Shown here: one piece after another, positions 51,333 through 63,451 of the stretch
Numbering within the stretch: position 1 is the stretch's first letter
Layout of the letters: each line of letters opens with the position of its first letter
Assembly: GCA_029204225.1 (NCBI GenBank)
Contig: CM055100.1
Coordinates: 18,239,595-18,303,594 of the forward strand
Length of the DNA stretch: 64,000 bases
Reading direction: 5' to 3'
DNA from: Diphasiastrum complanatum
Taxonomy: Eukaryota; Streptophyta; Lycopodiopsida; Lycopodiales; Lycopodiaceae
The notes under the pieces: generated by a model
The model's database searches: none
What the model saw: only the letters and a program-made list of their open reading frames with translations
What the model was told of the DNA's origin: nothing
Made by a program: the position numbers and the translations under genes

Positions 51333-52460
51333 TTCTTCCCCCCTTAAACCAGTTTTGTCCTCATAACGAGCAGCTAGGGAAGATCTACATTTGTATGCTT
51401 TTAATTCTTTCCCATGAATCATTATCCTTGATCTAACCAACCAACCCAATCAAGTACCTAGAGATAGAACGATTCCTCATATGTTTATCTTTGATTCTGA
51501 GTACTCTTTCAGATTCCAAAGGTACATTGAGCAATAAGTCCTCCAAATGGGTAAGATCCTCAACACATTCAACTACCATCATCATATAAACTAAATTTAT
51601 GTAATACACAGCGGTCGACCAATCATGAAGATCAAATTCAAAAGCTAACAAATCAATCCTTTAACTTTTACATTTACCCTGAAAATCAATTTTCTGTCTG
51701 ATCTCAATATCAAATAAGTACTTAGAGATGGAATAGTTCTTAAATTGTCTATCTCTGCAGTGAAGTACTATATCTACCTTTAGAACTACAATAAGAGATA
51801 ACTTTTTCTATTGGGCATGATTCTCTCCAATCTAGCAACATCACTTTCATGTAACCTCATTTTACATGAATGTTTGTGTGAAATGTCGCCTTTTATTGGA
51901 AATCAATGTTTAAAAGTTAAAGATCCAAATAATTATAGTCCGAGACTATCTACAATTTCTTGCAAACCTGTCATAAATGCTTCTTGGTACCAATACACTT
52001 AGAATTTTTCCAAAAAAACTAAGGTACAACAATTCATCTTACCAAAATCTCTAGGAGATCCATCAAGATAAAAATGACTTCAACTCAGTCCTGGGTATCT
52101 CATATACTCTCTTGATTAAGTGCTCTTATTCCTAGCATCATATGCAAGGAAATAGCAACTATTAAATCTTAGTAGACTTGTCTGTTTCCTGATTAACCGG
52201 AGATTTAGGCTGAAAACAATACACAAGCATTCCTTGACTACAATCTGTAGTAGAATTTCATCCACTAAAATAAGCAAATTCCTCATAAGTAAACAAATTA
52301 CTTAATGAAAATGCCTATGAGATTTTCATAAACTCAAATATGCACCGGAGTAAAGAAATTTAGAGTTCAAATAACAGATCTAAATCCTTGACTCGTTCAC
52401 TTGATCAAGAATTACTCATCTCTTAAGAATCATCACATTCCCTTATGATTTTCTAATGTC
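51333..52460 (-). pseudogene. gypsy chromovirus C-terminal remnant, copy 2
   Basis: The frame 51433-51651 reads MLAFEFDLHDWSTAVYYINL, VEDLTHLEDLLLNVPLESER and VLRIKDKHMRNRSISRYLIG, the region just before and at the start of the chromodomain in Ty3/gypsy chromovirus pol (compare NRSISECLIRWKGR in the copy at 62640). Further right the sequence is decayed and AT-rich. The right limit is an estimate. Confidence 0.65.
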
Positions 52461-52695
52461 CACTAGGTGCCAATTTATGATTCTTCAATTATAACATTTT
52501 TTTACAAGATTCCAAAACCATACTTAATCATCAAAAGATACTGGAGTATATGTACAACATACCACTCAGAAAATATAAGAAACATTTTGAAATCTTTTCC
52601 ACAAGGAAAATTACTGGATTCTGTGAATATTCTACAATCTCGATTCTTAACGGGTGCGATTTTTTGGCGAGCATTTCATGTGAGCATATGTTGGC

Positions 52696-52823
52696 GAGCA
52701 GATATTGGCGAGCATTTTTTAGAAAATGTGTACAATGGTGAGCAAATTTGAAACTTTAGGAGCAGATATTGGCGAGCATTTTTTAGAAAATGTGAACAAT
52801 GGCGAGCAAATTTGAAACTTTAG
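52696..52823 (+). repeat. 64-bp tandem repeat, two copies
   Basis: Units start GAGCAGATATTGGCGAGCAT at 52696 and 52760 and differ by only a few bases. Shorter TTGGCGAGCA phrases precede them from about 52662. Noncoding. Confidence 0.9.
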
Positions 52824-53495
<672 letters not shown>

Positions 53496-54156
53496 ATAGT
53501 AAATTTGAAATAAATTTAGTTTAATCTATTAATTAGAATCTAGAATATTTTAATATCTCAAACTTAAAAGGTCGCACTCAAATGTCATGATTTTACATTA
53601 AACTGTCTGCAAAAAAATTGATGTTAGGTTTGGGTCAAACATGTGACTATATTCCAGTATGAAGATTCCTTGAAAGATTCCATTACAAGAACAACACTAA
53701 CGAAATAGAAATGTTGCCAAGGCTGTGGCTATGTATACAAGGGCTTGGCATCATTTGTGCTTGAATCAGTGAAACTAAGATATAGAAGGTTCACACTTGG
53801 AGAATTGTCATCACTTCAGTGGTGCATCTTTTTTTAGTAGAAAATATAGTATTCAGTTTTACTAGTCTTTTATCATCTTTCTCGTTTGTGCTTGAACTTT
53901 GATTATAGAATGCTATTGCTTTTTGTCAAATTCCTCGCTATAATCCTTCCATCCATAGAGAACAAAGATTGTACATATGAAGGAAACTTACAAAACTTTC
54001 AATACACATATAAGAAGATGAAAATGCACCCTTTACATCCTTATTTCAAAAACATTTCTAGATTATATCTAAAATATTAATCTTTGCATTTCAAATGCAT
54101 GCATGTGGCCACCTGATTTTGTTGTGTAGTTATTGGAGGTGTTGAAATAATGGTGC

Positions 54157-54400
54157 TTCTTGAGACAGGTGTTGAGCCTCTTGAATTCTCCTCTGTTGCC
54201 TAGGAACACAACAAACATACTGTGTATGGAGCCTCAAGTACTCACATTACTTAATATAAGACCTAGGATGCTTGTGTTTCTTGAGCCAAATGTTGAGTGT
54301 CTCCAATCCTCCTTTACAGTCTAGGTACACAACAAACAGGCTGTTTATGGAGCCTCAAACACACATTACTTCACATCACACGTAGGATGCATGTGTGCAA
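54157..54400 (+). repeat. 121-bp tandem repeat, two copies
   Basis: Units start TTCTTGAG at 54157 and 54278. Shared GTCTAGGTACACAACAAACA-type and TATGGAGCCTCAA phrases with moderate divergence. Noncoding. Confidence 0.75.
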
Positions 54401-57335
54401 AATTGAGCTATTCAACCTTGTTCACTTGTAGTGTAAAAATTCATGATGGTTGTTAGAGCTTTTCTACAACATGATTGTGAATGACATTGGGTAATGGTTT
54501 GTGCAAGAACTTCATGCAAAATATAAGAAGTCTGACCATCCTCTCTGAACCCCGCAACGATAATGTTTCACAATGACAGTTTTCATGAGTTTGGCCTACG
54601 CAAGTTGCTGATATTTGGAACTGCACTCCCTGTAGTATGATGGAAGATCTTCTGTTTGTTAATATTTTCCATCATGGGCTAATAATTGGCCATGCTAGCG
54701 AAATTTGAGATTACTTTTTATAGTTCTTTTGACAATTTGAAGTTGTTTACAAAGCTACTATGTTGTCAACGTCAATCAATAGATTTTTTAGTTGCAGGTG
54801 CCATCTTGAATAATGTAATGTTTCTGAATGTGGGCTGTTTGCTGGCATCTTCCCAAATGTGGGCTATTGGTTGACATATTCTTTCCAAGGTATTGTCTTC
54901 TCTTGCTAAATGTCTCACTGGTCCCCGTAGTTGATGTCTACCTTGACTGATATGCATCAAAAAATAAGAAGGTGCATACCAGAATGTCAACAACAATTTT
55001 ACTAAATGCCAAAATATGACGATGTCCATGAAAATTTTGAAGGCATTCACAATGCTAGTTTGGGTATGAAAAAAAAAAATCTAATCAAAAGGTCCAATTA
55101 TAAGAAAGACTGCAGTATATGCGTTGGATCTCATAATATTCAGGCATCTCAAGCTGTATTGCTCCTCGCTCTTCAACTCAGATGCTGCTAAAAAGATCAA
55201 TCACGGAAGAGAATAGTATCTCCCTTGCATGTCATAATATACAAGGATCTCAAACTATGATCCTTGCTCTTCACCTCATCCATGGAACACAACATAGACC
55301 ATCCTCTTTAGGCAAAAGAACCCAATAGATAGATTAGCCACAACTTTTCTGAAGCAATTTCCAAAAAGAACGAGAAAGTATGCAACAATTGCTCTCCAAC
55401 CACCCATAGAAACATGAAAACCAGCCATGCCGCATATGTGGCCTTCATAGTCACATGTGTACATGTGCATGACGTGCATGACATTCATTTGTACATATAC
55501 ATGACATTCATTTGTACATATGCATGACATGCATGACTTCTGTGAACCACAGTTTATTATGATGGCATGCATGGGTGTGTGGACCACCCTCGGGTATCAT
55601 AAGAAGTTAGGAAAGGTCGAGAAGAACTTGCATAGCTAAATCTTGACTACTAAAGCTCATACTAGTGATGCATCTGAATTTGAATGGTTTCGAACCTTTT
55701 CAATTCGAAGTGAGAGCCAAACCTTTATTTTTCTACTAGTCAAAAGTTAGAACTTGCTTAAATAGGTTTTCAAGCACGACATTCAATAATGTGAGAGGTA
55801 ACTTTAAGGCGTCTTATGGCAATTTATGTTAAAAACACATGATTCTTGCTACTTTTTCACATGAATTTTATTCCTTTCATACTTTGCTCGGTTCAAAACT
55901 TTCAAAAAAAAATTAAACCTTCATATTCATGTATTAATATGCCAATCTTGTTCGAATTTAGTTGCAACAATGCTCACATGTCTAGACTTTATTCAAGCGA
56001 TATGTCTACCACATTAACACTTATATCTACCACAGTGGAACTTGTAAGAATCTATAATCAACAATTTGTCTGATTTCAATACTGTCTTATCCAACGAAGA
56101 AAACAAACTCACATGAGCCTCTCCTCATGGTGTTTCAGGCCTCACTTCACCTCGACTAGTTTGTAATTAGAACCTAAGTCACTTTTGAAACCGCGTCATC
56201 CAAAGAACAATAGAAACTTATATTTTATGATGAGTTTATTACATTTGTATGATTGATGATGTAAATTGGAACTTTTTTGTTGCTTGTGGTTTTCTACTAG
56301 TGAATAATAACTAGCATGATGGACGGATTTTTGTAAGTTTTTACGTAACCTCTTTTTATTATTATTTTAGGCTAGATCATTGTCATTAATGAGGTATAGT
56401 AAAGTGGTGTGGCATTAATATCAACAACTATTGCATATTGGAGGATGAAAAATTCCACTTCTCATGTGCCTTGTCAAGGATGCAGAACTATAATTGCTCA
56501 TGTGTGCCATCTTTTACTTTTGAGCTAGTACTGTCTTGTACTGTTAATGACATATATTTAAGATTTTCATGGGCATAACTTATTGATGGATTTGATCTTC
56601 TTGCTGTAATTTCCCTTGAGATAAAATTAGGTATATCTCTGCTACCAAGGCCATTATGGAAGTGAAGCAAAGACTGGTTCTTCTATGGAATTCTATCACA
56701 TATACTGAAATAGTCCACTGAATGGTCTTTCTTGCAGAAGGTTGTTTTGAACATTATTTGAACAGAACTATCAAAAAGATTATCTGTGTGGCATTCAAAT
56801 TGACTTATTTGGATTCTACTTGTCAAATCTGTTAGCGCAGCTACATGGGGTGAGCGAGAAAAGGGTGTGACATCAGTCAGTGCTGAAGTGATCGTTGGTG
56901 ATGACAATGCAAAAAGTGTGTCACTCTTACGAGTAGCCTTAGGATTAGATTTACAAGGTGCCTTTGCTTTTAGGGCACCTTTGGCATTCTATAAGATAGT
57001 GTCTCCTTTTCGCCTGTCACCATAACGTGTGTAAAAACACAGTGTCGCGACTCTTTTGCCTTTTCTTCGTTTGTGCAAATTTGCATGTAAATATGCAGAC
57101 TGCGCGACAACGTTAGTAAATATGCAGCATGAATGGAGGCAAATTAAAATGGGATTTAAGGAGAGTAGAGGGAATAAATCCAACATATCAAATCCTATCA
57201 GGCCATGGTACCACTAAGACCAAGCGCCAGGAGCAATTGGTCCTTGCAAAAGCTACAAGCATAAGAGAAGTTGTTCCAGGGATTTGAGGTCAAGCAAAAA
57301 AGTTACGTCGATCCATCATCAACACAGTTAGGATT
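54401..57335. other. long spacer, no gene seen
   Basis: Short frames only (none above about 103 codons, 55276-55587 minus, no motif). A small repeat of TGACATTCATTTGTACATAT occurs at about 55479-55520. No LTR, transposase or host-gene motif recognised. Confidence 0.45.
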
Positions 57336-58096
57336 TGTTAGAATTGGCAAAAGCTAAATACCATAATGACTTGTACCTATCATCATTAGACATGTGTGGA
57401 TCCTGTTCCCATGTGTGAAATTTATGCCTAAGTCATCTAGATACATCTAGGTTGTACATCTCATTTAATTTGGAAACTAGTGATTAAATTGGCCAAAAAC
57501 TAGTTTAGTAGTATTATGCCACTTGGAACCATTCTAGCGGTAGAAAATGCTACATCACATGGGTAGGAGTGGTCTCCCACGTGTGAAATGTCAAGCATAT
57601 AGTTCAGATCCATTGTATATAGATTTTATTTGAGTCAAATGACAAATCTCCTAAATTGTAAGAGTTATCTCCTAAATTGTAGGAATCTAGAAGGTCAACA
57701 CTAGCCACCAATGATGATGTGGTGAATTAGTGGAATCTTAGCCAAAGTGGATATGGATAAGCACTATGAGGTGTCTCACATGTGCTGGATATGGCTTAGA
57801 GAGAGATTATGCAGATGATGAGAAACATTGATTTGGGAGCAGCCTTGGTGTGTTCACTCTCTTAAGCAAGTTCTTTGTGGATGAATGCCTAGGGATTTCT
57901 TAAGTAAACTTATTTTTTGTTAGCAGGCCATACAGTGGCTGTACTTCACACGTGTGAAGCCTTTGGATATATAGAAATTGTCAAGTAGAAGCTAGATTTG
58001 GATGCTAGTTTTGATATAGATCAAGATTCCAACTATCCAATCACTCTTATTGATCTTTTGTAGATCAAATTGAGTCCATTAATCTGAAATTTCACA
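57336..58096 (+). repeat. copia 5' LTR
   Basis: TGTTAGAATTGGCAAAAGCT to ATTTCACA, 761 bp, directly followed by the primer site. The first 420 bp match the 3' LTR at 60601-61042; this copy lacks about 17 bp (ACTTAATCAAATCTTGT) present there. CACATGTG/CACGTGTG-type motifs recur along it. Confidence 0.9.
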
Positions 58097-58109
58097 TGGT
58101 ATCAGAGCC
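58097..58109 (+). promoter_or_regulatory. copia primer-binding site (initiator tRNA-Met)
   Basis: TGGTATCAGAGCC immediately adjacent to the LTR end CA. Confidence 0.9.
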
Positions 58110-58602
58110 AAGTCTAAGGCTTTGATAATAATCCAAATCTCTTCATTTTGCAAAAAGCATTGGTGCTAGAATCAATTTGAAGGAAGACGACTCTAACCAA
58201 TAGTTTACTTGATGATTTGAAGTTAAAATGAGTGTGTAAAGTTCAAGTGTACTTCCCACACATGTGAGAGGCTTGCTGAAATTGTAATTTCACCATATCT
58301 ATGTGATTTTTCCATATTTGTCCTTCAAACAAGATTGTGAGAGTGAAATTAGTGATTTGCTTTGTAAACCATTCTAAACACCATAGGGAGGCATAGGCAC
58401 TTCCAAGAGTCAAATCAAATTTTTCCAAGAGGATAGTGTGTGTAGAATTTTATTTCCCAAGTCTTTTTGAGTTTAAGATCATTATACATCTTACTTCTTG
58501 AGTTTTGTGAGATTCAAGTGAGTAGCCTTGTGGCTAAATTCTGAGAAAGAGAGAAGGGAGAGCCTTTAAATAGTGCATTTGTTGTACTTGTTACTAGTAA
58601 AA

Positions 58603-59363
58603 ATGGGTTCAATTGGAGCCTATCTTCTTGAAGCTAGTAAAAGGTTGAATTCAAGTAAATATTCAATTTGGAAAGTAAGAACGGAGTCACTTTTAGTGCT
58701 CCAAGATATGTATGATCTTGTTGTTGGTGAGGAGGAAGAGCCTCAAGGAGGATAGAAGTTGCTTCACGTACCTCGACCAAGGAGGCTTAGGACTCCTTGA
58801 GAGGGATTTATGAATCCAAGAACACCTCTAGAGTGCTTATGCTTAGAAATAGGGTTCTACAAAGCAGTAGAGGTAGTGATGAGAGTGCCCAAGAATATGT
58901 CTTGAGGATAAAATCTCTCAATAAAGAACTTTCCATCATAAGTGAGAAAATCAAAGATGATGAGCTTGTGCAAATCATCCTAAATGGTCTTGGAGATGAG
59001 TTCTCCAATCTAGTACAAAGTTTTGCCATACAAGATTCCTTACCTTCTATTGACAAGCTCCATAGTGTGCTTGTGGCCGAGGAGAGTAGGATCCTACATG
59101 TGAGACAAAGGATTGGTTCCTTGAATCTACACGATGGAGATGAGAAGGTCAACTTCTCAAGCAAAGGCAAAATGAAGTCCAAGAAAAATATCCAAAGCAT
59201 GGAAGCCAAGAGTGATGATGATCAAGAATCAAGCTCTAAAGGAAACAAGAAAGAAAAGCCAAACAAAAGTGCTTCTTTTGTGGAAAGAAGGAGCGCTTTG
59301 CATCCGAGTGCGGCAAAGAGAAGAATGCACAAAGTGAGAGCAAGCAAGCAACCTTACCCCTGA
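58603..59363 (+). pseudogene. Ty1/copia gag
   Basis: Starts MGSIGAYLLEASKRLNSSKY with SIWKVRTESLLVLQ, stops at 58753, resumes in another frame at 58797 with RGIYESKNTSRVLMLRNRVL, SAQEYVLRIKSLNKELSII, IILNGLGDEFSNLVQSFAI and KLHSVLVAEESRI (UBN2 gag core). A zinc-knuckle remnant near 59265-59330 is readable only after a frameshift (KCFFCGKKE... then CGKEKN-like). Broken by a deletion of the middle of the N-terminal domain and by frameshifts. Confidence 0.85.
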
Positions 59364-59400
59364 GGAGGAGGAGTATCATGAGGATGAAGTTGATTAATCT

Positions 59401-60090
59401 TTGATGGCATCTACACCAACAAGCAAGAGCTACTCCAATGACACATGGTGGATCGAAAGTGCGATTAGTTCCCACATGACATTCCAAAATGATTTATTCT
59501 CAACTCTTCTACCTTTTGTAGGTTGTAAAAAGTCTATTCTAACAGCAAGTGATCAAGAATGTAGAATAGATGGAGTGGGGAACAATCTTTTAAGTCTTGG
59601 ACCCTCTAAAAGATTAGATCTAGAAAATGTACTCTATGTTCCTAATCTTACTAAGAGCTTGCTAAGTGTTGGACAATTAATGGATAGTGGTTTAGATGTC
59701 CATTTTAAGCAAGGTGTTTGCTCTATTATGATGAATGACACTTGCATTGTAAAGGGATTCAAGCGAGGGAGGCTATTTAATCTTGATGCTAATGTATTTC
59801 TTGGAAGTGTGAACATGGCTAAGGAGGAGCTTACACAAGTGGAGCTTTGGCATAAGTGGTTGGGCCACCCCAACTTCAAATATATGGAGACCCTATGCAC
59901 AAAGGAGCTTGAACTCGACCTTCCAAAAGCATTTTCAAAGTGTGAAAAGAGCTGTGAGGCTTGTAGCCTCTCAAAGGCTCACAAGCAACCATTTGCTAAC
60001 TCTTCTACTAGATCTTCTAAGTCATTAGATCTCATTCATAGTGATGTGCACTCTTCTTTACAAGTATCTAATGGAAGTGCATTAATGTGA
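59401..60090 (+). pseudogene. Ty1/copia protease and GAG-pre-integrase
   Basis: Open for 229 codons. WWIESAISSHMTFQNDLFST is the aspartic protease start, but the expected D-S-G is E-S-A, so the catalytic Asp is lost. Then LDLENVLYVPNLTKSLLSVG, GLDVHFKQGVC, GFKRGRLFNLDA, GAG-pre-integrase ELWHKWLGHPNFKYMETL and integrase zinc part CEACSLSKAHKQPF, ending SLDLIHSDVHSSLQVSNGS at the start of the integrase core. The rest of pol is deleted. Confidence 0.87.
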
Positions 60091-60600
60091 ATAAGTGAAG
60101 CATCCAAAGTGGACACTTATATCCATAAGCAAGTAGTTAGCCTTATTGAGATGGAAATACTTTTTGGTTCCAATATTAGAAAAATCATGCCAAGTTGTGG
60201 TGATTTTTGGACTTATGTTTCTAGCATAAGTAATATTGATGATCATAGAAAGTGCACATTGTATGATCATGTTTGTAGTGATCATCATGAGACATGGAGG
60301 TCTTAGATTTCCATCAAGGAGGAGCATGCACATCAAGAAGGAGAATGCCTCAAGGTCAAGAATCTACATGAAATTTTGAAGGAATCAAATTTGGAAGTGC
60401 TAGAATGGTGCAAAGCTCCCAAGTTCATCAAAGAAGTCAACATCAAGGAGGCACTATCATGGATATGGTGATCTCGGATCTTCATCAAACTCATTGGTTG
60501 ATCTTCACACCTTTGAACCAGCAAGGATATTTGAAGACCAATTCAGCCCATGGAGTCAAGCTTAAGATCATCATGCTTCTATCAAGTTACTTTTGAGGAG

Positions 60601-61042
60601 TGTTAGAATTGGCAAAAGCTAACTTAATCAAATCTTGTAAATACCATAATGACTTGTACCTATCATCATTAGACATGTGTGGAGCCTATTCTCACTTGTG
60701 AAATATATGCCTAAGTCATTTAGATAGATCATATAGGTTGTACATCTCATTTAATTTGGAAACGAGTGGCTAAATTGGCCAGAAACTAGTTTAGTAGTAA
60801 TATGCCACTTGGCACCATTCTAGTGGTAGAAAATGCTATATCACATGGGTAGGAGTGGCCTCCCATGTGTGAAATGTCAATCATAAAGTTCAGATCCATT
60901 GTATATAGATTTCATTTGAGTCAAATGTCAAATCTCCTAAATTGTAGGAGTTATCTCCTAGATTGTAGGAATCTAGAAGGTCAACACTAGCCACCAATGA
61001 TGATGTGGCAAATTAGTGGAATCTTAGCCAAAGTGGATATGG
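60601..61042 (+). repeat. copia 3' LTR, truncated
   Basis: TGTTAGAATTGGCAAAAGCT at 60601 after TTTTGAGGAG; partner of the 5' LTR up to GTGGATATGG (57748-57756 there). Dispersed repeat copy B starts at the break. Confidence 0.9.
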
Positions 61043-61700
61043 CGAGAGTATCATGGAAAGAAGTACCTTACAGGAAAATAGCCTATGAAAATAATGATTT
61101 TAGGTAATTAGTGGCCCAAGCATGGCATCCTACATGTATAAGCCCATCTTGAAGAGCCGTCAATTGATAAGTTGCATTAGGCCCCAAGTATGGCACCTTG
61201 CATTGCATAAGTCCAACTTGTGGTGCCATTTGTCACTAGGGGGCAGGGAACCAATTTTTGCAAGTCTCAAGGTTTAAACTTAGACTTAAAAAGTATGCAA
61301 AAGTCAATGTCAGGATTCCAAAACAAGAACTTGCACCCTATATAGAGACTTGAAATGCCTTGTCCCCATAAGTAACTGTGGAAAGGAAACTCCACAAGCT
61401 TCTATAAAGAGAAACCCTTTTACATAATTTAATGCAAGAGAGCTAAGTGCTACCATTTTGGGTCCACGTGCTAAATATTGGTGTTTGGCTAAATTTAGTG
61501 TGACATTGTGCTTGTTGCATCCATTTCCATGTTCTTGCTATGTTAGCTCCATTTTAGCATAAGTGATTTCTCTTTGGATGTTTCATATTCTACTTAAGCT
61601 AGTAGAGTGTATGTTAGAGTGAGAGAGTGGTGGAAGAGTGTGTGAGTGAGTGTGTTGGAAGAGTGTGAATGAAGTGAGAGAGATAGAGTTAATGGTTAGC
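61043..61700 (+). repeat. dispersed repeat, copy B (LTR-like)
   Basis: Partner of 41617-42300. Shared phrases include AAGTCCAACTTGTGGTGCCA and GTGGAAAGGAAACTCCACAA. Its left edge coincides with truncation of the copia 3' LTR, so it probably inserted or recombined there. Confidence 0.75.
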
Positions 61701-61838
61701 TTATTTTGGTGATATTTTTATTGGAATGCTATTTGATTGCAAGTAGAAGTAGATGTTAACACTCCTTGTTTTGCAAGCATCTTCACGGCTCCTAGGTTGA
61801 GCCCACTTCCCGTGCTACAAACGACTTAGGGGGAGAAG

Positions 61839-62120
61839 GTGGAAAGCCTTTTACTTCTTGACAACAACAAGATCTCAGGAAGAAAGCTCGACTTCCAAAG
61901 TATCAAATCTATTTTCATCAATGACACTACTTCAGATAAAACCTATAAGTTGTATGATCATGTTGAGTCGAAGATATTCACCAATCTAAATATCGTCTTC
62001 ATCGAAGATCAGTTCATAGACCTCAAAGGTAAAGTCAAAGCTCATATAGTCGAACTATCGGACTCTTCCGAAATATCGAACACTTTTGTTCCTAAGTTGA
62101 CTATAAGGGAAGCTCCTTAG
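61839..62120 (+). pseudogene. Ty1/copia integrase C-terminal fragment
   Basis: SIFINDTTSDKTYKLYDHVE and SKIFTNLNIVFIEDQFIDLK resemble the copia integrase C-terminus pattern (F-x-G-Y-S...K-x-Y-R-L-Y-D...I-x-S-R-D-V-x-F-x-E). About 93 codons, no neighbours of the same element recognised. Confidence 0.55.
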
Positions 62121-62149
62121 ATCTTGCTTACAAAATACAAACACAATGG

Positions 62150-62635
62150 ATAACACACTATGGAGAAACCACCCAATCAAGTAGAAGCATCCAATCAAAT
62201 TCTAGAAGCCTCACCCCAAGCCAAGGAACAAGAAGCATGGATATAGAGTGAGAGCCTGGCAATGAATCCAAAATCATGATGAGGGAGTAGGGTGAGTTTG
62301 GCCTCAATATATAGAGCCAAAAGCAACCTGGGCACATAGCCATGCATAGCCCTAAGTTTCCTATACATAGATTCATCTAGAATAGAGTCCTAAGCATGGA
62401 CCAATTATTTATAGAATTGCTATTGATAACTCTACACATGCATACACTGTCTCATACCTTGTCTAAACTCCATTTAGTGTGTTCTGGGCCTCACAAGGAT
62501 ATTAGTTACTTTCGGGTCACATCCAATATGACATGGCATAACTAACAGCTTGTTTCGCTGGAGTACCCGTGTATCCAAGACTAGGAGAATATTGAATCCT
62601 ATGTGCTAATCATGGACATGACATTCTTCCCTCCT
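62150..62635 (-). repeat. gypsy LTR
   Basis: Minus-strand LTR beginning TGTCATGTCCATGATTAG at about 62627 and ending near 62130-62150; inverted match to 22919-23450. The purine tract AGTTTAAGGAGGGAAGAA (minus strand) lies on its right. Confidence 0.85.
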
Positions 62636-62890
62636 TAAACTACTTCTATCCTTAGAAGCAAAACTTCGAGAATTTTTTCTATATGCTATCAACTCTCTCC
62701 CAAGAATCATCATCCTCAATACGACCTTTCCACCGAATTAAGCACTCAGAGATAGAACGATTTCTCAATTGTTTATCTCTGGTTCTGAGCACTTTCTCAC
62801 TTTCCAAAGGTACACTAAGCGACAAATCTTCCAAATGGACTAAATCTTCATCTGATCCAACTATATCACCATCATGTAAAACTTAGTTTC
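62636..62890 (-). pseudogene. gypsy chromodomain remnant
   Basis: Minus-strand reading gives NRSISECLIRWKGRIEDDDS and WERVDSI, the W-K-G...D-x-S-W-E signature of a chromodomain-like C-terminus in chromovirus integrase. Best preserved of three related segments in the window (others at 47646 and 51433). Confidence 0.75.
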
Positions 62891-62897
62891 AAATGAC

Positions 62898-63451
62898 TTA
62901 CATGAAACGCTGGGTGTGCAGTCGATTCTCTTTGAAGATCAAGTTCATATGCCAAAGAACCAATTCTACGTACAATCCTGAAAGGTCCACAATAATGAAA
63001 GAAGTAGCACTGAAAAAACATTCACACTCACAATCAGTCAGGTTAATTTCCAAATTCTTACCATTGCCACCTGGGATCTCAGTCATATGGGCAGACATTT
63101 TCTTCCTTTCTGGACAAAATTTCATCATATGTCTAGGCTTCTTACAAACGAAACATAAGTTCTCTTTCTTAGCCTTTTCCTGGGACATAGATTTCTTAAA
63201 TCTCTTTCTCTTTGACTCCTGAGTTCCGACGCTGCTTGATCTAATTCGTCAAAATATTTTGCTTGGTCTGGACCGCGCTTCTTACCATTCTTGTTTTTCA
63301 AAGTGGTTGGAATTTGCGCAAACTGCTTTCTGGATGCCACCACTGTGGAATCATATGCTTTCGCAATCCAAAATACATCCTCGAGGTTTTGAAGCACATT
63401 TTGCCTGCATTCATTTGATAGTCGGCTGGCAAACCATGAAGATGAGGCCAA
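62898..63451 (-). pseudogene. Ty3/gypsy gag with zinc knuckle
   Basis: Minus strand: gag end WFASRLSNECRQNVLQNLED, VFWIAKAYDSTVVASRKQF and a basic stretch (63125-63451), then CFVCKKPRHMMKFC, a complete C-x2-C-x4-H-x4-C zinc knuckle at about 63095-63140, in a second frame (62898-63188). The frame then runs into DLSGLYVELVLWHMNLIF. Protease to integrase core is deleted: gag is directly followed by the chromodomain segment. Confidence 0.8.

Larger units (their letters stand above)
57336..61042 (+). mobile_element. internally deleted Ty1/copia retrotransposon
   Basis: 5' LTR (57336-58096), primer site (58097), gag (58603-59363), protease/GAG-pre-integrase (59401-60090), a noncoding remnant and a 3' LTR starting at 60601 but cut at about 61042 after GTGGATATGG. 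Integrase core, RT and RNase H are absent, so it is non-autonomous. Loss of the 3' LTR end means no target duplication can be checked. Confidence 0.88.

Noticed and set aside
55440-55570. Short CATGAC/TGTACATAT repeats as a regulatory array
   Set aside because: Only two or three imperfect copies over 60 bp; compatible with simple slippage.
57336-57756. Age estimate from LTR divergence
   Set aside because: The 3' LTR is truncated and I cannot compute a reliable distance by eye.
58808-59209. Minus-strand 133-codon ORF
   Set aside because: Antisense shadow of copia gag.
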